Below are positions 43,842-52,012 of a stretch of DNA of 64,000 nt, one piece after another (position 1 is the stretch's first letter; each line of letters starts with the position of its first letter). The notes under the pieces were generated by a model, which searched no databases, was not told where the DNA came from, and worked only from the letters and a program-made list of their open reading frames with translations. A program made the position numbers and the translations under genes. This stretch comes from Pseudomonadota bacterium (GTDB lineage Bacteria > Myxococcota_A > Polyangia > GCA-2747355), in the NCBI GenBank assembly GCA_016711215.1, contig JADJTL010000003.1, positions 124,001 to 188,000 on the forward strand. The letters are read 5' to 3'.

Positions 43842-44147
43842 ATGGCGATCCACTCAACGTCGATCAGCGCCGAGCACTATCGGGCTGCCGCCACCCAGGT
43901 GTCTCGGCGTCTCGGCGACGAGACCGTCCTGCTCGACCTCGCCGGCAGCGTCTACTACAGCCTGAATGACGTCGGCAGCCTCGTCTGGGAGCAGCTCCAG
44001 ACCGCGCACACGCTCGCTGAGCTCTGCGAAGTGGTGCAGGCGCGCTTCGACGTCGAGGCGGCCGCCTGTGAGGCCGATCTGCGGCAGCTGCTGAACGAGC
44101 TGCTCGAGCGAGGGCTGGTCGAGACGCTCGAGGGCCCGATCCCCTGA
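43842..44147 (+). CDS. PqqD-like RiPP recognition protein (lasso B1)
   Basis: 101 aa from the ATG at 43842 with GAGG ten bases upstream; a GTG at 43833 sits too close to that box. The fold is PqqD-like: a beta hairpin (RLGDETVLLDLAGSVYYSLN), then helices (DVGSLVWEQLQTAHTLAELC, VVQARFDVEAAACEADLRQL, LNELLERGLVETLEG). In lasso-peptide systems this domain (B1) binds the leader of the precursor and delivers it to protease and cyclase. The fused B2 protease seen in some systems is absent here. First gene of a four-gene set B1-C-A-kinase. Confidence 0.88.
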   Translation: MAIHSTSISAEHYRAAATQVSRRLGDETVLLDLAGSVYYSLNDVGSLVWEQLQTAHTLAELCEVVQARFDVEAAACEADLRQLLNELLERGLVETLEGPIP

Positions 44148-44176
44148 GCGCCCACGCAAGGGTCGGGCGCTAGCCC

Positions 44177-46096
44177 GTGCACCGGATCTTCGGTCTGCTG
44201 CGCCTCGACGGCGCCAGCGCCAGCAAGGCCTCGGCCGAGCGCATGGCGGCCGCGCTAGCGCATGGCGTGTGGACGGCGCTGCAGCTCCACCTCGAGGGGC
44301 CCCTCGCCCTCGGAGAGGCTCGCCGTCCAGAGCCAGCGAGCGCAGCGGCTCCCCGCGTTTACGGCGAAGCGCACGACCCGACCGACCGAGTGCTGGTCGT
44401 CGCAGCCTCGCGTCTGGACAACGCGGAGGCGCTGCGCGCGCGCCTGGGCAGCGACGCTCCGCCGGCCAACCGCCACCACCTGGCGAGCCCCGACCCGGCC
44501 CTGCTCGGCGCCGCCTATCGCCGCTGGGGCCCGAGCTTCGCAGCCGAGCTGCTGGGCGACTTCGCCTTTGCCCTCTGGGACCCCGCCCCACGCCGACTCT
44601 TGCTGGCGCGCGATCACCTCGGCGTGCAGCCGCTCTACTACTGCCACCTGCCCGGTCAGATCTTCGCCTTCGCCTCCGAGCTCAGCGCGGTGCTGGCACT
44701 GGCGGAGGTCGGCCACGCCTTCGATGAGCGGCGGATCGGGGAGCACCTGCTCTTCGACTTCGGTGCTACGTCGAGGACCTTTTATCGCGACATCCGCCGG
44801 CTGCCCCCTGCCAGCACGCTCTGCGTCGACGGGTCTCGGCTGCGACCGGCGCGCTATTGGTGCCTGGCCGACGAAGGGGCCGCGCCGTCCGCGCTCTCGG
44901 CCGACGATGCGGCCCAGGGCCTGATCGAACGCCTGCGCGTCGCGACGCGCTGCCGCCTGCCAGCGCCTGAGGGTCGCATCGCCTCGCTGCTCAGCGGTGG
45001 CCTCGACTCGTCGACCGTGACGCTGCTCCTGCGCGAGGCCCTCGACGCGCGCGGCGACCACGCCGCGCTGCCGACGATCTCGGCGATCTTCGACGCCGTG
45101 CCGGCCTGTGACGAGCGCCAGCACATCGCCCAGGTGGTCGCGCACCGCGCTGGACTGCGAAGCCATCTCGTGGGGGTCGACGCCCTTGCGCCCCTGCAGT
45201 CGTTCTATCGCGGCGCGCCGGCGCCGCGCGAGCCGATCGCCGCGCCGAACACCTTTATCCTTCGCGCGCTCTACCAGGCGGCCGCCGCGCAGGACGCGGA
45301 GGTCATCTTCGAAGGGCTCGATGGCGACCTGACCCTCTCGCACGGGCTGGCCCGCTTCGCTGAGCTGGCGGCAGCGGGCCGCTGGCTGCGCCTCTTCTTC
45401 CAGGCGCGCCGCTTCTCGCAGCGCCGCCCGACGCCGCTCTGGCCCCTGCTGTGGGTGCGCGCCCTGCGGCCGTGGCTGCCGCCAGGCCTGCTCGGCGCCG
45501 CGCGACGGGTCCGCGGCCGCGGTCGCCCGCCGCTGGCGCTGCTGCGGCGCGACTTCGCGCAACGCGTCGGCCTCGATCACCGCTGGCACGAAGTGCAGGG
45601 TGAGCGCCAGGCCGCCGCGCGCTGCGAACGAGCCGCGCACCGACAGGGCGTCGAAGGGGGACTGCTCACCTGGGCGCTCGAGCTCGCGCACACCCTCGGC
45701 AGCGCGCAGGGCCTCGTGCCCGCCTTTCCGCTCTGCGATCTGCGCCTGCTTCGCTGGTGCTACGGCCTGCCCTCGGCGCATAAACTCGACGACGGTTGGA
45801 GCCGCGTGTCGCTGCGCCGTGCGCTCGCTGACCACGCCCCGGCGGCCGTCGCCTGGCGGCCGGATAAGTCGAATCTCGCCTCCCACTTCTTCCACGCCTT
45901 CGATCAGCACGAGGATGCGCCGCTGCGCGCGCTACTCGCGGGCGACGACGAAGGTCTCGGCAGCTATATCAACTTCGACGTTGTGCGAAGCGCCTACCGG
46001 CAGTACAAACAAACGCCGGGTTGGGCATGCGCTCGGCCCCTCTGGGCGACCGCGACCCTGTTCAAGTGGCTGCAGTCCCAGCGCGGCGGCGGCTAG
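44177..46096 (+). CDS. Asparagine-synthetase-like lasso cyclase (C protein)
   Basis: 639 aa from a GTG. N-terminal class II glutaminase-like domain (MHRIFGLLRLDG, then LGDFAFALWDPAPRRLLLAR, DHLGVQPLYYCHLPGQIFAF), but position 2 is His and the catalytic N-terminal Cys is missing. The glutaminase should be dead, as in known lasso cyclases. The ATP-binding domain has the PP-loop SLLSGGLDSSTVTLLLREAL and EVIFEGLDGDLTLSHGLARF. The end (VAWRPDKSNLASHFFHAF) is as in the family. By family analogy it adenylates an Asp or Glu side chain of the core and closes the macrolactam with the N-terminus. Follows B1 by 29 bases; precedes the precursor gene. Confidence 0.9.
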   Translation: MHRIFGLLRLDGASASKASAERMAAALAHGVWTALQLHLEGPLALGEARRPEPASAAAPRVYGEAHDPTDRVLVVAASRLDNAEALRARLGSDAPPANRHHLASPDPALLGAAYRRWGPSFAAELLGDFAFALWDPAPRRLLLARDHLGVQPLYYCHLPGQIFAFASELSAVLALAEVGHAFDERRIGEHLLFDFGATSRTFYRDIRRLPPASTLCVDGSRLRPARYWCLADEGAAPSALSADDAAQGLIERLRVATRCRLPAPEGRIASLLSGGLDSSTVTLLLREALDARGDHAALPTISAIFDAVPACDERQHIAQVVAHRAGLRSHLVGVDALAPLQSFYRGAPAPREPIAAPNTFILRALYQAAAAQDAEVIFEGLDGDLTLSHGLARFAELAAAGRWLRLFFQARRFSQRRPTPLWPLLWVRALRPWLPPGLLGAARRVRGRGRPPLALLRRDFAQRVGLDHRWHEVQGERQAAARCERAAHRQGVEGGLLTWALELAHTLGSAQGLVPAFPLCDLRLLRWCYGLPSAHKLDDGWSRVSLRRALADHAPAAVAWRPDKSNLASHFFHAFDQHEDAPLRALLAGDDEGLGSYINFDVVRSAYRQYKQTPGWACARPLWATATLFKWLQSQRGGG

Positions 46097-46123
46097 AGCG
46101 CGACTGCCGATTGAGCGGGACTG

Positions 46124-46163
46124 CCGATAGCCGATAGCCGATAGCCGATAGCCGATAGCTATC
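46124..46163 (+). repeat. Five CCGATAG heptamers plus palindrome before the precursor gene
   Basis: CCGATAG is repeated five times without interruption (46124-46158). The last unit continues into GATAGCTATC (46154-46163), a perfect 10-bp palindrome directly before the AAGGGG ribosome site of the precursor. The array fills most of the gap after the cyclase stop. Confidence 0.95.
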
Positions 46164-46179
46164 AAGGGGAAAGTGCCCG

Positions 46180-46347
46180 ATGAGCAAGGACCCTCCACTG
46201 GACCGTCCGAGCCAAGAGAGGCCGAGCCGAGGCGAGCGGCGTCCCTATCACGCGCCGCGGCTGGTGCGCCACGGCACCGTGCGCGAGCTGACCCAAGCCT
46301 CAGACGAGGGACCGGGCGACCTCGGCCAGGGTCCCAGCGGCACCTAG
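46180..46347 (+). CDS. Lasso-type RiPP precursor peptide (A)
   Basis: 55 aa, ATG at 46180 with AAGGGG ten bases upstream, TAG at 46345. The leader holds the consensus read by lasso B1 proteins: Y23-x2-P26-x-L28-x3-G32-x-V34-x2-L37-T38 (RPYHAPRLVRHGTVRELT). With Thr at -2 the core would be residues 40-55, ASDEGPGDLGQGPSGT. Ala1 could close on Asp8 (8-residue ring); Ser41 to Asp47 (7-residue ring) is the alternative. The tail L-G-Q-G-P-S-G-T has no bulky plug residue, so threading is doubtful. It lies between cyclase and kinase genes in the same direction. Product structure is inference; the leader motif is directly visible. Confidence 0.85.
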   Translation: MSKDPPLDRPSQERPSRGERRPYHAPRLVRHGTVRELTQASDEGPGDLGQGPSGT

Positions 46348-46355
46348 GCCCAGCT

Positions 46356-47393
46356 TTGCGCAAAGAAGTTGCGGCGGAAGGCCCGCGCGCTCGGGCTCGC
46401 GAGGCCACGCGCCCGGCGTTCCCCACCGCGGCGCGCGAGCCGGCGTCCACACGTCCGCGCCACTTCCACCACGCCTACGGCCTACGCATCTGCTCGGAGC
46501 TCGCGCTGCCCGAGCTGCCCCGGGCGCGAGCGAACGAGGGCATCGCCGACCTGACGATCGCTTTCGGCTGCGTGCCGGCGCGACCCCCTCCGCTCGCGCA
46601 CGCCCACGCCGCACCTGGCCTGAAGCGCCTCGTGCTCGGTCCGCAGGACGTGCGCTACCTCGGCGATCCTGTCGGGCGCTTCGCCGTGCGCGATGGGGTC
46701 CAGATCACCATCGACCGGGCGCCCGGCGCCACCGAGGACGCCCTGCGCCCCTACCTGCTCAGCCGGCTGCTGGGGATCGCCCTGCTCCAGCGCGGGCATT
46801 TAGTGCTCCACGGCAGCGTGGTGGCGCACCAGGGGCGCGCGCTTGGCTTGCTCGGCCCCTCGGGCGCCGGCAAGTCCACCCTGGCCGCCGCCCTGGCCGC
46901 GCGCGACTGGGCGGTGCTCGCCGATGAGCATGTCGTCCTCGACCGCACCTCGGCCGGCGCGCCGCAGGTCCTCAGGGCCGGCGGCGCCCTCAAGCTCGAC
47001 AGCGCGGCGGCCCGCGCCGCCGGACTGCTCGATCCAGCCTCCCCCGCGCAGCAAGGCGAGGAGCGTTACTACCGACTCGCCACGCAACGGCCCCCCGCGC
47101 TCGCTGAGGCCGCCCCGCGCCTGCCGATCGTCGGGCTTTGCGTGCTGCAGCGCGGGGCCGCGCTGGGCAGTGGGCGGCTCAGCCCGCGCGCCGCCCTACT
47201 CGCCTGCGTGGCCCACGCCTACGGAGCGCCCCTGCTCGCAGCGCTCGGGCTCCAGGCCGATCACTTCACGCGTTGCGCCACCCTGGTCGCCCAGCTGCCG
47301 GTGTATGAGCTGACGCGGGGCGATGACCTCGAGCACTTGCCCGCGCTCGCCGACCGCGTGGTGGACCTACTGACGGGCGGCACCAGCCCCTAG
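46356..47393 (+). CDS. HPr-kinase-like protein of the RiPP cluster
   Basis: 345 aa from a TTG at 46356, eight bases after the precursor stop. No ATG or GTG is available between there and the conserved region, and the GTG at 46173 would read through the whole precursor in another frame. N-terminal part: FHHAYGLRICSELALPELPR. The kinase core is LVLHGSVVAHQGRALGLLGP followed by the Walker A GPSGAGKSTLAAALAARDWA and LADEHVVLDR. It resembles HprK and the lasso-associated kinases (PadeK/ThcoK) that phosphorylate the C-terminal Ser of lasso precursors. Here the precursor ends P-S-G-T, giving a Ser or Thr target. No PTS genes are in the window, so carbon regulation is unlikely. Confidence 0.82.
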   Translation: MRKEVAAEGPRARAREATRPAFPTAAREPASTRPRHFHHAYGLRICSELALPELPRARANEGIADLTIAFGCVPARPPPLAHAHAAPGLKRLVLGPQDVRYLGDPVGRFAVRDGVQITIDRAPGATEDALRPYLLSRLLGIALLQRGHLVLHGSVVAHQGRALGLLGPSGAGKSTLAAALAARDWAVLADEHVVLDRTSAGAPQVLRAGGALKLDSAAARAAGLLDPASPAQQGEERYYRLATQRPPALAEAAPRLPIVGLCVLQRGAALGSGRLSPRAALLACVAHAYGAPLLAALGLQADHFTRCATLVAQLPVYELTRGDDLEHLPALADRVVDLLTGGTSP

Positions 47394-47396
47394 CCC

Positions 47397-47450
47397 GCCG
47401 CAGGCGCTGTTGGCGCCGCAGGCGCTGTTGGCGCCGCAGGCGCTGTTGGC
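47397..47450. repeat. Three perfect 18-bp tandem copies before the Crp/Fnr gene
   Basis: GCCGCAGGCGCTGTTGGC occurs three times head to tail, starting four bases after the kinase stop. The GGCGCC and GGCGCT elements make it partly self-complementary. The last copy contributes most of the -35 hexamer of the downstream promoter. Confidence 0.95.
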
Positions 47451-47474
47451 GCCGCCCAGGCTTTGTGCTAGCGT
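47446..47474 (+). promoter_or_regulatory. Promoter of the Crp/Fnr-family regulator
   Basis: TTGGCG, 17-base spacer, TAGCGT, with TG one base upstream (TGCTAGCGT). Leader of about 30 nt with CGGAG before the GTG at 47511. Confidence 0.55.
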
Positions 47475-47510
47475 CCGCGCCGTTACAGATTTCGGACACG
47501 GAGCACTCGC

Positions 47511-48200
47511 GTGCAAGACGAACGTCGCACCCTGACTCACCTGAAGAAGATCCCCTTGTTCAAGGAGCTCCCGCGCCCCGAGCTTGCTCGCCTGGCGGAT
47601 GAGGGCAAGGTCTCAGACCACCGCCGGCGTCGCGTGGTCTACATGCCCGGCGATCCAGGCGGATCGGTCTTCGGCATCGTCACCGGTCGCGTGAAGATCT
47701 CGCGCGTCACGCCCGACGGCAAGGAGCTGACGCTGGCCTATCGGCTGGCGGGTGAGCTCTTTGGCGAGAACTGCCTCTTCCTCGGCGAGCCGCGTGAGGA
47801 GATGGCCGAGACGGCCGATCACACTGTGCTGATCGAGTTCCCGCGGCAGCTCGTCGAGGAGCTGCTCGCCGCTCACGTCGAGCTCGCCCTCGAGATGACG
47901 CGCACGCTGCTCGAGCGGCGACGCGCGCTCGAGCGCAAGATCGAGGACCTGATCTTCAAGGACGTCAACGCGAAGCTGGCCGAGCTGCTGCTGTCGCTAG
48001 CCAAGCGCTACGGCCTCCCCGAGCCGCGCGGCACGCTGATCTCGGTCAAGGTCACGCACCAGGAGATGGCCAACCTGATCGGGTCGACGCGCGAGACCGT
48101 CAGCTTGGCGCTCTCACAGTTCAAGCGCCAGAAGCTGATCCACCTCGAGGCGCGCCGCGTGATTATCGCCGACCGCGAAGCGCTGCAGTCGCTCGTCTGA
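47511..48200 (+). CDS. Crp/Fnr-family transcriptional regulator
   Basis: 229 aa from a GTG. Cyclic-nucleotide-binding-like barrel at residues 15-125 (VVYMPGDPGGSVFGIVTGRV, LAYRLAGELFGENCLFLGEP), a dimer helix, and a winged helix with the recognition segment THQEMANLIGSTRETVSLAL. There is no Fnr-type four-cysteine cluster, and the barrel lacks the RxS cAMP signature, so the signal is unknown. Its own promoter separates it from the RiPP genes. It might regulate them, but nothing in the sequence proves it. Confidence 0.9.
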   Translation: MQDERRTLTHLKKIPLFKELPRPELARLADEGKVSDHRRRRVVYMPGDPGGSVFGIVTGRVKISRVTPDGKELTLAYRLAGELFGENCLFLGEPREEMAETADHTVLIEFPRQLVEELLAAHVELALEMTRTLLERRRALERKIEDLIFKDVNAKLAELLLSLAKRYGLPEPRGTLISVKVTHQEMANLIGSTRETVSLALSQFKRQKLIHLEARRVIIADREALQSLV

Positions 48201-48261
48201 GCGGCGCGAGGGAAGCGGGCGTTGGCGGCAGGGGCGCTGGTCTGCGCGCTTGGCCGCGCCC

Positions 48262-50178
48262 TCAGCGCTCGCTGCTCCGCAACCACACGACCTTGGCCAC
48301 CGGCTTGGGCGCCAGGCGCTGGCCGCGCGCGGCGACCCCGACGAGGGGGATCTCCGCCAACGCGACGACGCTCTCGTTGACGCGCTGGCGCTTCGCGGGC
48401 GGGTAGCGGAGCTGCAGCTGGCCCTGCGCCGTCTCCGGCAAGAGGAGATCGATCCGCCCTCCGGCGTCCTTGATCAGCTGGTACTCGCGATCGCGGACGA
48501 AGCGCTGGATCCGCACCCGCTTGCCATAGGCGATGCGCTGCGCGTCGCGGTAGATCACGAGGAAGGCGGCCCCCTGCTCCTGGTCGAAGAGCTGGCAGTA
48601 GATCACCTTCGCCGGCAGCAGGACCTTCTCTGGTGGCGCCATGATGCGGTAGGAGCCGTCGCTGGAGATCGCAAGGATACGGTCGTACTCGCTGACCGTC
48701 AGCTGGTACTCGCTGCCGCGCACCGCCGAGCCGAAGAACGACTCCGCCGGATCGTAGCTGACCTTGACGTTTTGCCGCGCTACGGCCTTCTTGTCGACCG
48801 TGTCGAAGGTCGTGATCACCGTGCGCCGCGGATAGCGCGCGCCGTACTTCTCGAGCAGCCCCTCGACGTAGCCGATCGTCGTCTTGATCAGGTTGCGCAG
48901 CTTGCCTCGCGCCGCCTTGATGCGCGCCTCGACCTCGCCGATCGTCCGCCGATGCTTCTCGATGTCGAAGGCCGAGATGCGGCGAATCGGCAGCGCCAGC
49001 AGCCGCGCGACATCCTCGTCGACCATCGGCCGGATGAAGCGATCGCCGTAGGGAGCCATCCCGCTGTAGGTCTCGCTGCGCAGCAGCGCCTCCGTCTTGG
49101 CGCTCTCCAGCCGCTTGTAGACCCGCTGCTCGATGAAGATCTGCTCGAGCGTCAGCCAATGGCGCCGGTCCTCGAGCTGCCCGAGCTCATGCTCCAGCTC
49201 CGCCTTCAGCAGCGCCTTGAGCTGCGTGGTCAGCAGGCGCAGCGTCTCGCTCACCGTCAGCTCGACGGGGCGGCGCTCACGAATCATCACCATGTTGGAG
49301 TTACAGCTGACCTCGCACTCGCTGTAGGCATAGAGCTGGGGCACGACCTCAGCGGTCGTTACACCGCGCGGCAGCGTGATCTCGATCTCGACCTTTTCAG
49401 CGGTGAAGTCGTCGATCGCCGCGATCTTGACCCGGCCCTTCTGCGCCGCGGCCTCGATCGAGGCGATCACGCTCTCGGTGGTTGTGCCATAGGGCACCGC
49501 GGTGATCGCCAGCTTCTTGTCGCCCCGCTCCTCGAGGCAGGCCCGCACGCGCACCCGGCCGCGGCCATCGTCGTACTCTGAGGCGTCCATCAGGCCGCCG
49601 CCGGGGAAGTCCGGCAGCAGCCTGAAGGGCTCGTCGCGCAGCACCGCGATCTGCGCCCGCCAGAGCTCGCAGAGGTTATGCGGCAAGACGCGGGTCGCCA
49701 TGCCGACCGCGATGCCCTCGTTGCCCAACAGCAGCGCCACGGGCAACTTCGCCGGCAGCGCCACGGGCTCCTGCTTGCGGCCGTCGTAGCTCGAGACGTA
49801 GTCGGTGACGGCCTCGCTGAACATCGTCTCGCGCGCGAGGTCTGTCAGCCGACACTCGATGTATCGCGGCGCCGCGGCGCGGTGGCCCGTCAGCACCGAG
49901 CCGAAGTTGCCCTGCTTCTCGATGAAGAGCTCCTTGTTCGCCAGCACGACCAACGCCTCGCCGATCGAGGCGTCGCCATGCGGGTGGAGCTTCATCGTCT
50001 CGCCGATGATGTTGGCGACCTTGTGAAAGCGACCGTCGTCGGCCCCCCAGAGCGTGTAGAGCAACCGGCGCTGCACCGGCTTCAGTCCATCGTAGAGCTC
50101 GGGGATCGCGCGATCGACGATGACGTAGCTCGCGTACTCGAGGAAATTCTGCCGCATCAGCGGCTCGAGGCTGCTCAT
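48262..50178 (-). CDS. parC: DNA topoisomerase IV subunit A
   Basis: 638 aa. Decatenates daughter chromosomes with ParE. Typical GyrA/ParC segments: SYVIVDRAIPELYDGLKPVQ, RRLLYTLWGADDGRFHKVAN, MKLHPHGDASIGEALVVLA, and the DNA-cleaving tyrosine in AAAPRYIECRLTDLARETM. At about 638 residues the C-terminal DNA-wrapping domain is short compared with E. coli ParC (752). It lies 16 bases downstream of parE. Confidence 0.92.
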   Translation of the reverse strand: MSSLEPLMRQNFLEYASYVIVDRAIPELYDGLKPVQRRLLYTLWGADDGRFHKVANIIGETMKLHPHGDASIGEALVVLANKELFIEKQGNFGSVLTGHRAAAPRYIECRLTDLARETMFSEAVTDYVSSYDGRKQEPVALPAKLPVALLLGNEGIAVGMATRVLPHNLCELWRAQIAVLRDEPFRLLPDFPGGGLMDASEYDDGRGRVRVRACLEERGDKKLAITAVPYGTTTESVIASIEAAAQKGRVKIAAIDDFTAEKVEIEITLPRGVTTAEVVPQLYAYSECEVSCNSNMVMIRERRPVELTVSETLRLLTTQLKALLKAELEHELGQLEDRRHWLTLEQIFIEQRVYKRLESAKTEALLRSETYSGMAPYGDRFIRPMVDEDVARLLALPIRRISAFDIEKHRRTIGEVEARIKAARGKLRNLIKTTIGYVEGLLEKYGARYPRRTVITTFDTVDKKAVARQNVKVSYDPAESFFGSAVRGSEYQLTVSEYDRILAISSDGSYRIMAPPEKVLLPAKVIYCQLFDQEQGAAFLVIYRDAQRIAYGKRVRIQRFVRDREYQLIKDAGGRIDLLLPETAQGQLQLRYPPAKRQRVNESVVALAEIPLVGVAARGQRLAPKPVAKVVWLRSSER

Positions 50179-50194
50179 GGCGATTGCTTCCGGC

Positions 50195-52012
50195 CTAGGG
50201 CGCGCTGATCAGGTTCTCGACGATGAACTGCCGCCGCTCCGGGGTGTTCTTGCCCATGAAGAAGTCGAGCGTCTTGCTGACCTCGCTCAGGCTCTTGACC
50301 GTCACGGCGACGAGGCGCGCGTCGGCGCCGATGAAGGCGTTGAACTCCTGCGGCCCGATCTCGCCCAACCCCTTGAAGCGCGTGACCTCCGCGCCGCGCA
50401 GCTGCTCGAGCGCGGCGTCGCGCTCCGCCTCGCTGTAGCAGTAGATCGTCTGCTGCTTGTTGCGCACGCGGAAGAGCGGGGTCTCGAGGATACAGACGTG
50501 GCCCTTGGTGACGAGCTCCTCGAAGTAGCGCAGGAAGTAGGTCAGCAGCAGATTGCGGATGTGCATGCCGTCGACGTCGGCGTCGGTGGCAATCACGACG
50601 CGCGCGTAGCGCAGCCCGTCGAGACCGTCCTCGAGGCCCAGCGCCTGCATGATGTTGTAGAGTTCCTCGTTGCGATAGACGGCGTCGCGCTCGAGGCCAT
50701 GGCAGTTGAGCGGCTTGCCCTTGAGGCAGAAGATCGCCTGCGTCTGCACGTCACGCGCCTGGACCATCGCGCCCCCCGCCGAGTCGCCCTCGGTGAGGAA
50801 GATCATCGTCTCTTCGCGGCGCGCCTGCTTCGAATCGTTGAAGTGCTGCTTGCAGTCGATCAGCTTCGGGATGCGGATCGCGACCCGCTTGGCCCGCTCC
50901 CGCGCCTCCTTCTTGATCGACGCCAGCTCCTTGCGAATACGTTCGTTCGAGCGCACCTTGTCGAGCAGCGCGTCGGCGGCCTCCTTATGCTTGTGCAACC
51001 AGACGGTCAGCTCGTGCTTGACCGTCTGCATCACCCACGGGCGCACGTCGGTCGATCCGAGCTTGTTCTTGGTCTGGCTCTCGAAGACGGGATCTTGCAC
51101 GCGCACGGCGATCGTACCGACCAGCCCGTCACGCACGTCCTCCCCGGCGAAATTACGCTTTGAGAACTCGTTGATCGCCTTCAGCACGCCCTCGCGGAAG
51201 GCGCTCTGGTGCGTGCCGCCGTCGTTGGTGTACTGCCCGTTGACGAAGCTGAAGTAGGTCTCGCCGTAGGTCTGGGTGTGGGTCAGCGCGAACTCCACGC
51301 GCTCCTGGCGACAGTGGACGACCTCGTAGAGCGCCGGCTCGTCGCCCAGCTCGGCGACCAGCAGGTCGGCCAGCCCGTTCTTGCTGCGAAAGGTGCGACC
51401 GTTGTAGCTCAGGCTGAGGCCGCTGTTGAGGTAGGCGTAGTAGTCGAGCCGCTGCTCGATGTACTCGTCCTGCCAGCCATAGCGCCGGAAGATCTCGAGA
51501 TCCGGAATGAAGCGCACCTGCGTGCCGCTCGGCTGGGCCGCGTCGCGCCCTTCCTCCTCCTCGACCAGGCGCCCGCGGCGAAAGAGCGCCCGCTTGAAGC
51601 GCCCGTCGCGCCAGCTCTGGACCTCGAACTCCTCGGAGAGGGCGTTGACGGCCTTGGTGCCCACGCCGTTGAGCCCGACGGAGAACTGGAAGACGTCGTC
51701 GTTGAACTTGCCGCCCGTGTTGATCTGGCTCACGCACTCGACGAGCTTGCCGAGCGGAATACCGCGCCCGAAGTCGCGCACGGTGGTCGCGCGGCCGTCG
51801 CGCGCGATCTGGACCCGCTTGCCGTGGCCCATGATGAACTCGTCGATCGCGTTGTCGACCACCTCCTTGAGCATCACGTAGATGCCGTCCTGCGCGTGAC
51901 TGCCATCGCCGACACGGCCGATGTACATGCCCGTACGCAGGCGGATGTGCTCGAGCGCGTCGAGGGTCTGGATCGCGCTCTCGTCGTAGCGCGCGGCGGG
52001 TTTCGGACTCAT
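50195..52012 (-). CDS. parE: DNA topoisomerase IV subunit B
   Basis: 605 aa from the ATG at 52012; an ATG at 52033 would add seven residues and neither has a clear ribosome site. ATPase domain: LEHIRLRTGMYIGRVGDGSH, EVVDNAIDEFIMGHGKRVQI, GRGIPLGKLVECVSQINTGG and VGLNGVGTKAVNALSEEFEV. TOPRIM: FLTEGDSAGGAMVQARDVQT, FCLKGKPLNCHGLER and VVIATDADVDGMHIRNLLLT. Then RFKGLGEIGPQEF. Forms topoisomerase IV with ParC; first gene of the pair. Confidence 0.93.
   Translation of the reverse strand: MSPKPAARYDESAIQTLDALEHIRLRTGMYIGRVGDGSHAQDGIYVMLKEVVDNAIDEFIMGHGKRVQIARDGRATTVRDFGRGIPLGKLVECVSQINTGGKFNDDVFQFSVGLNGVGTKAVNALSEEFEVQSWRDGRFKRALFRRGRLVEEEEGRDAAQPSGTQVRFIPDLEIFRRYGWQDEYIEQRLDYYAYLNSGLSLSYNGRTFRSKNGLADLLVAELGDEPALYEVVHCRQERVEFALTHTQTYGETYFSFVNGQYTNDGGTHQSAFREGVLKAINEFSKRNFAGEDVRDGLVGTIAVRVQDPVFESQTKNKLGSTDVRPWVMQTVKHELTVWLHKHKEAADALLDKVRSNERIRKELASIKKEARERAKRVAIRIPKLIDCKQHFNDSKQARREETMIFLTEGDSAGGAMVQARDVQTQAIFCLKGKPLNCHGLERDAVYRNEELYNIMQALGLEDGLDGLRYARVVIATDADVDGMHIRNLLLTYFLRYFEELVTKGHVCILETPLFRVRNKQQTIYCYSEAERDAALEQLRGAEVTRFKGLGEIGPQEFNAFIGADARLVAVTVKSLSEVSKTLDFFMGKNTPERRQFIVENLISAP

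Noticed and set aside
44177..46096. Genuine asparagine synthetase
   Set aside because: The catalytic N-terminal cysteine is absent and the gene is flanked by a PqqD-like protein and a lasso-leader precursor.
46173..46355. Upstream GTG start for the RiPP kinase
   Set aside because: It would overlap the entire precursor gene in another frame and add a low-complexity R/P/A-rich segment; its AAGGGG box lies only three bases away, whereas the spacing fits the precursor ATG.
47511..48200. Crp/Fnr protein as dedicated regulator of the RiPP cluster
   Set aside because: It has its own promoter and repeats separate it from the kinase gene; proximity alone is insufficient.
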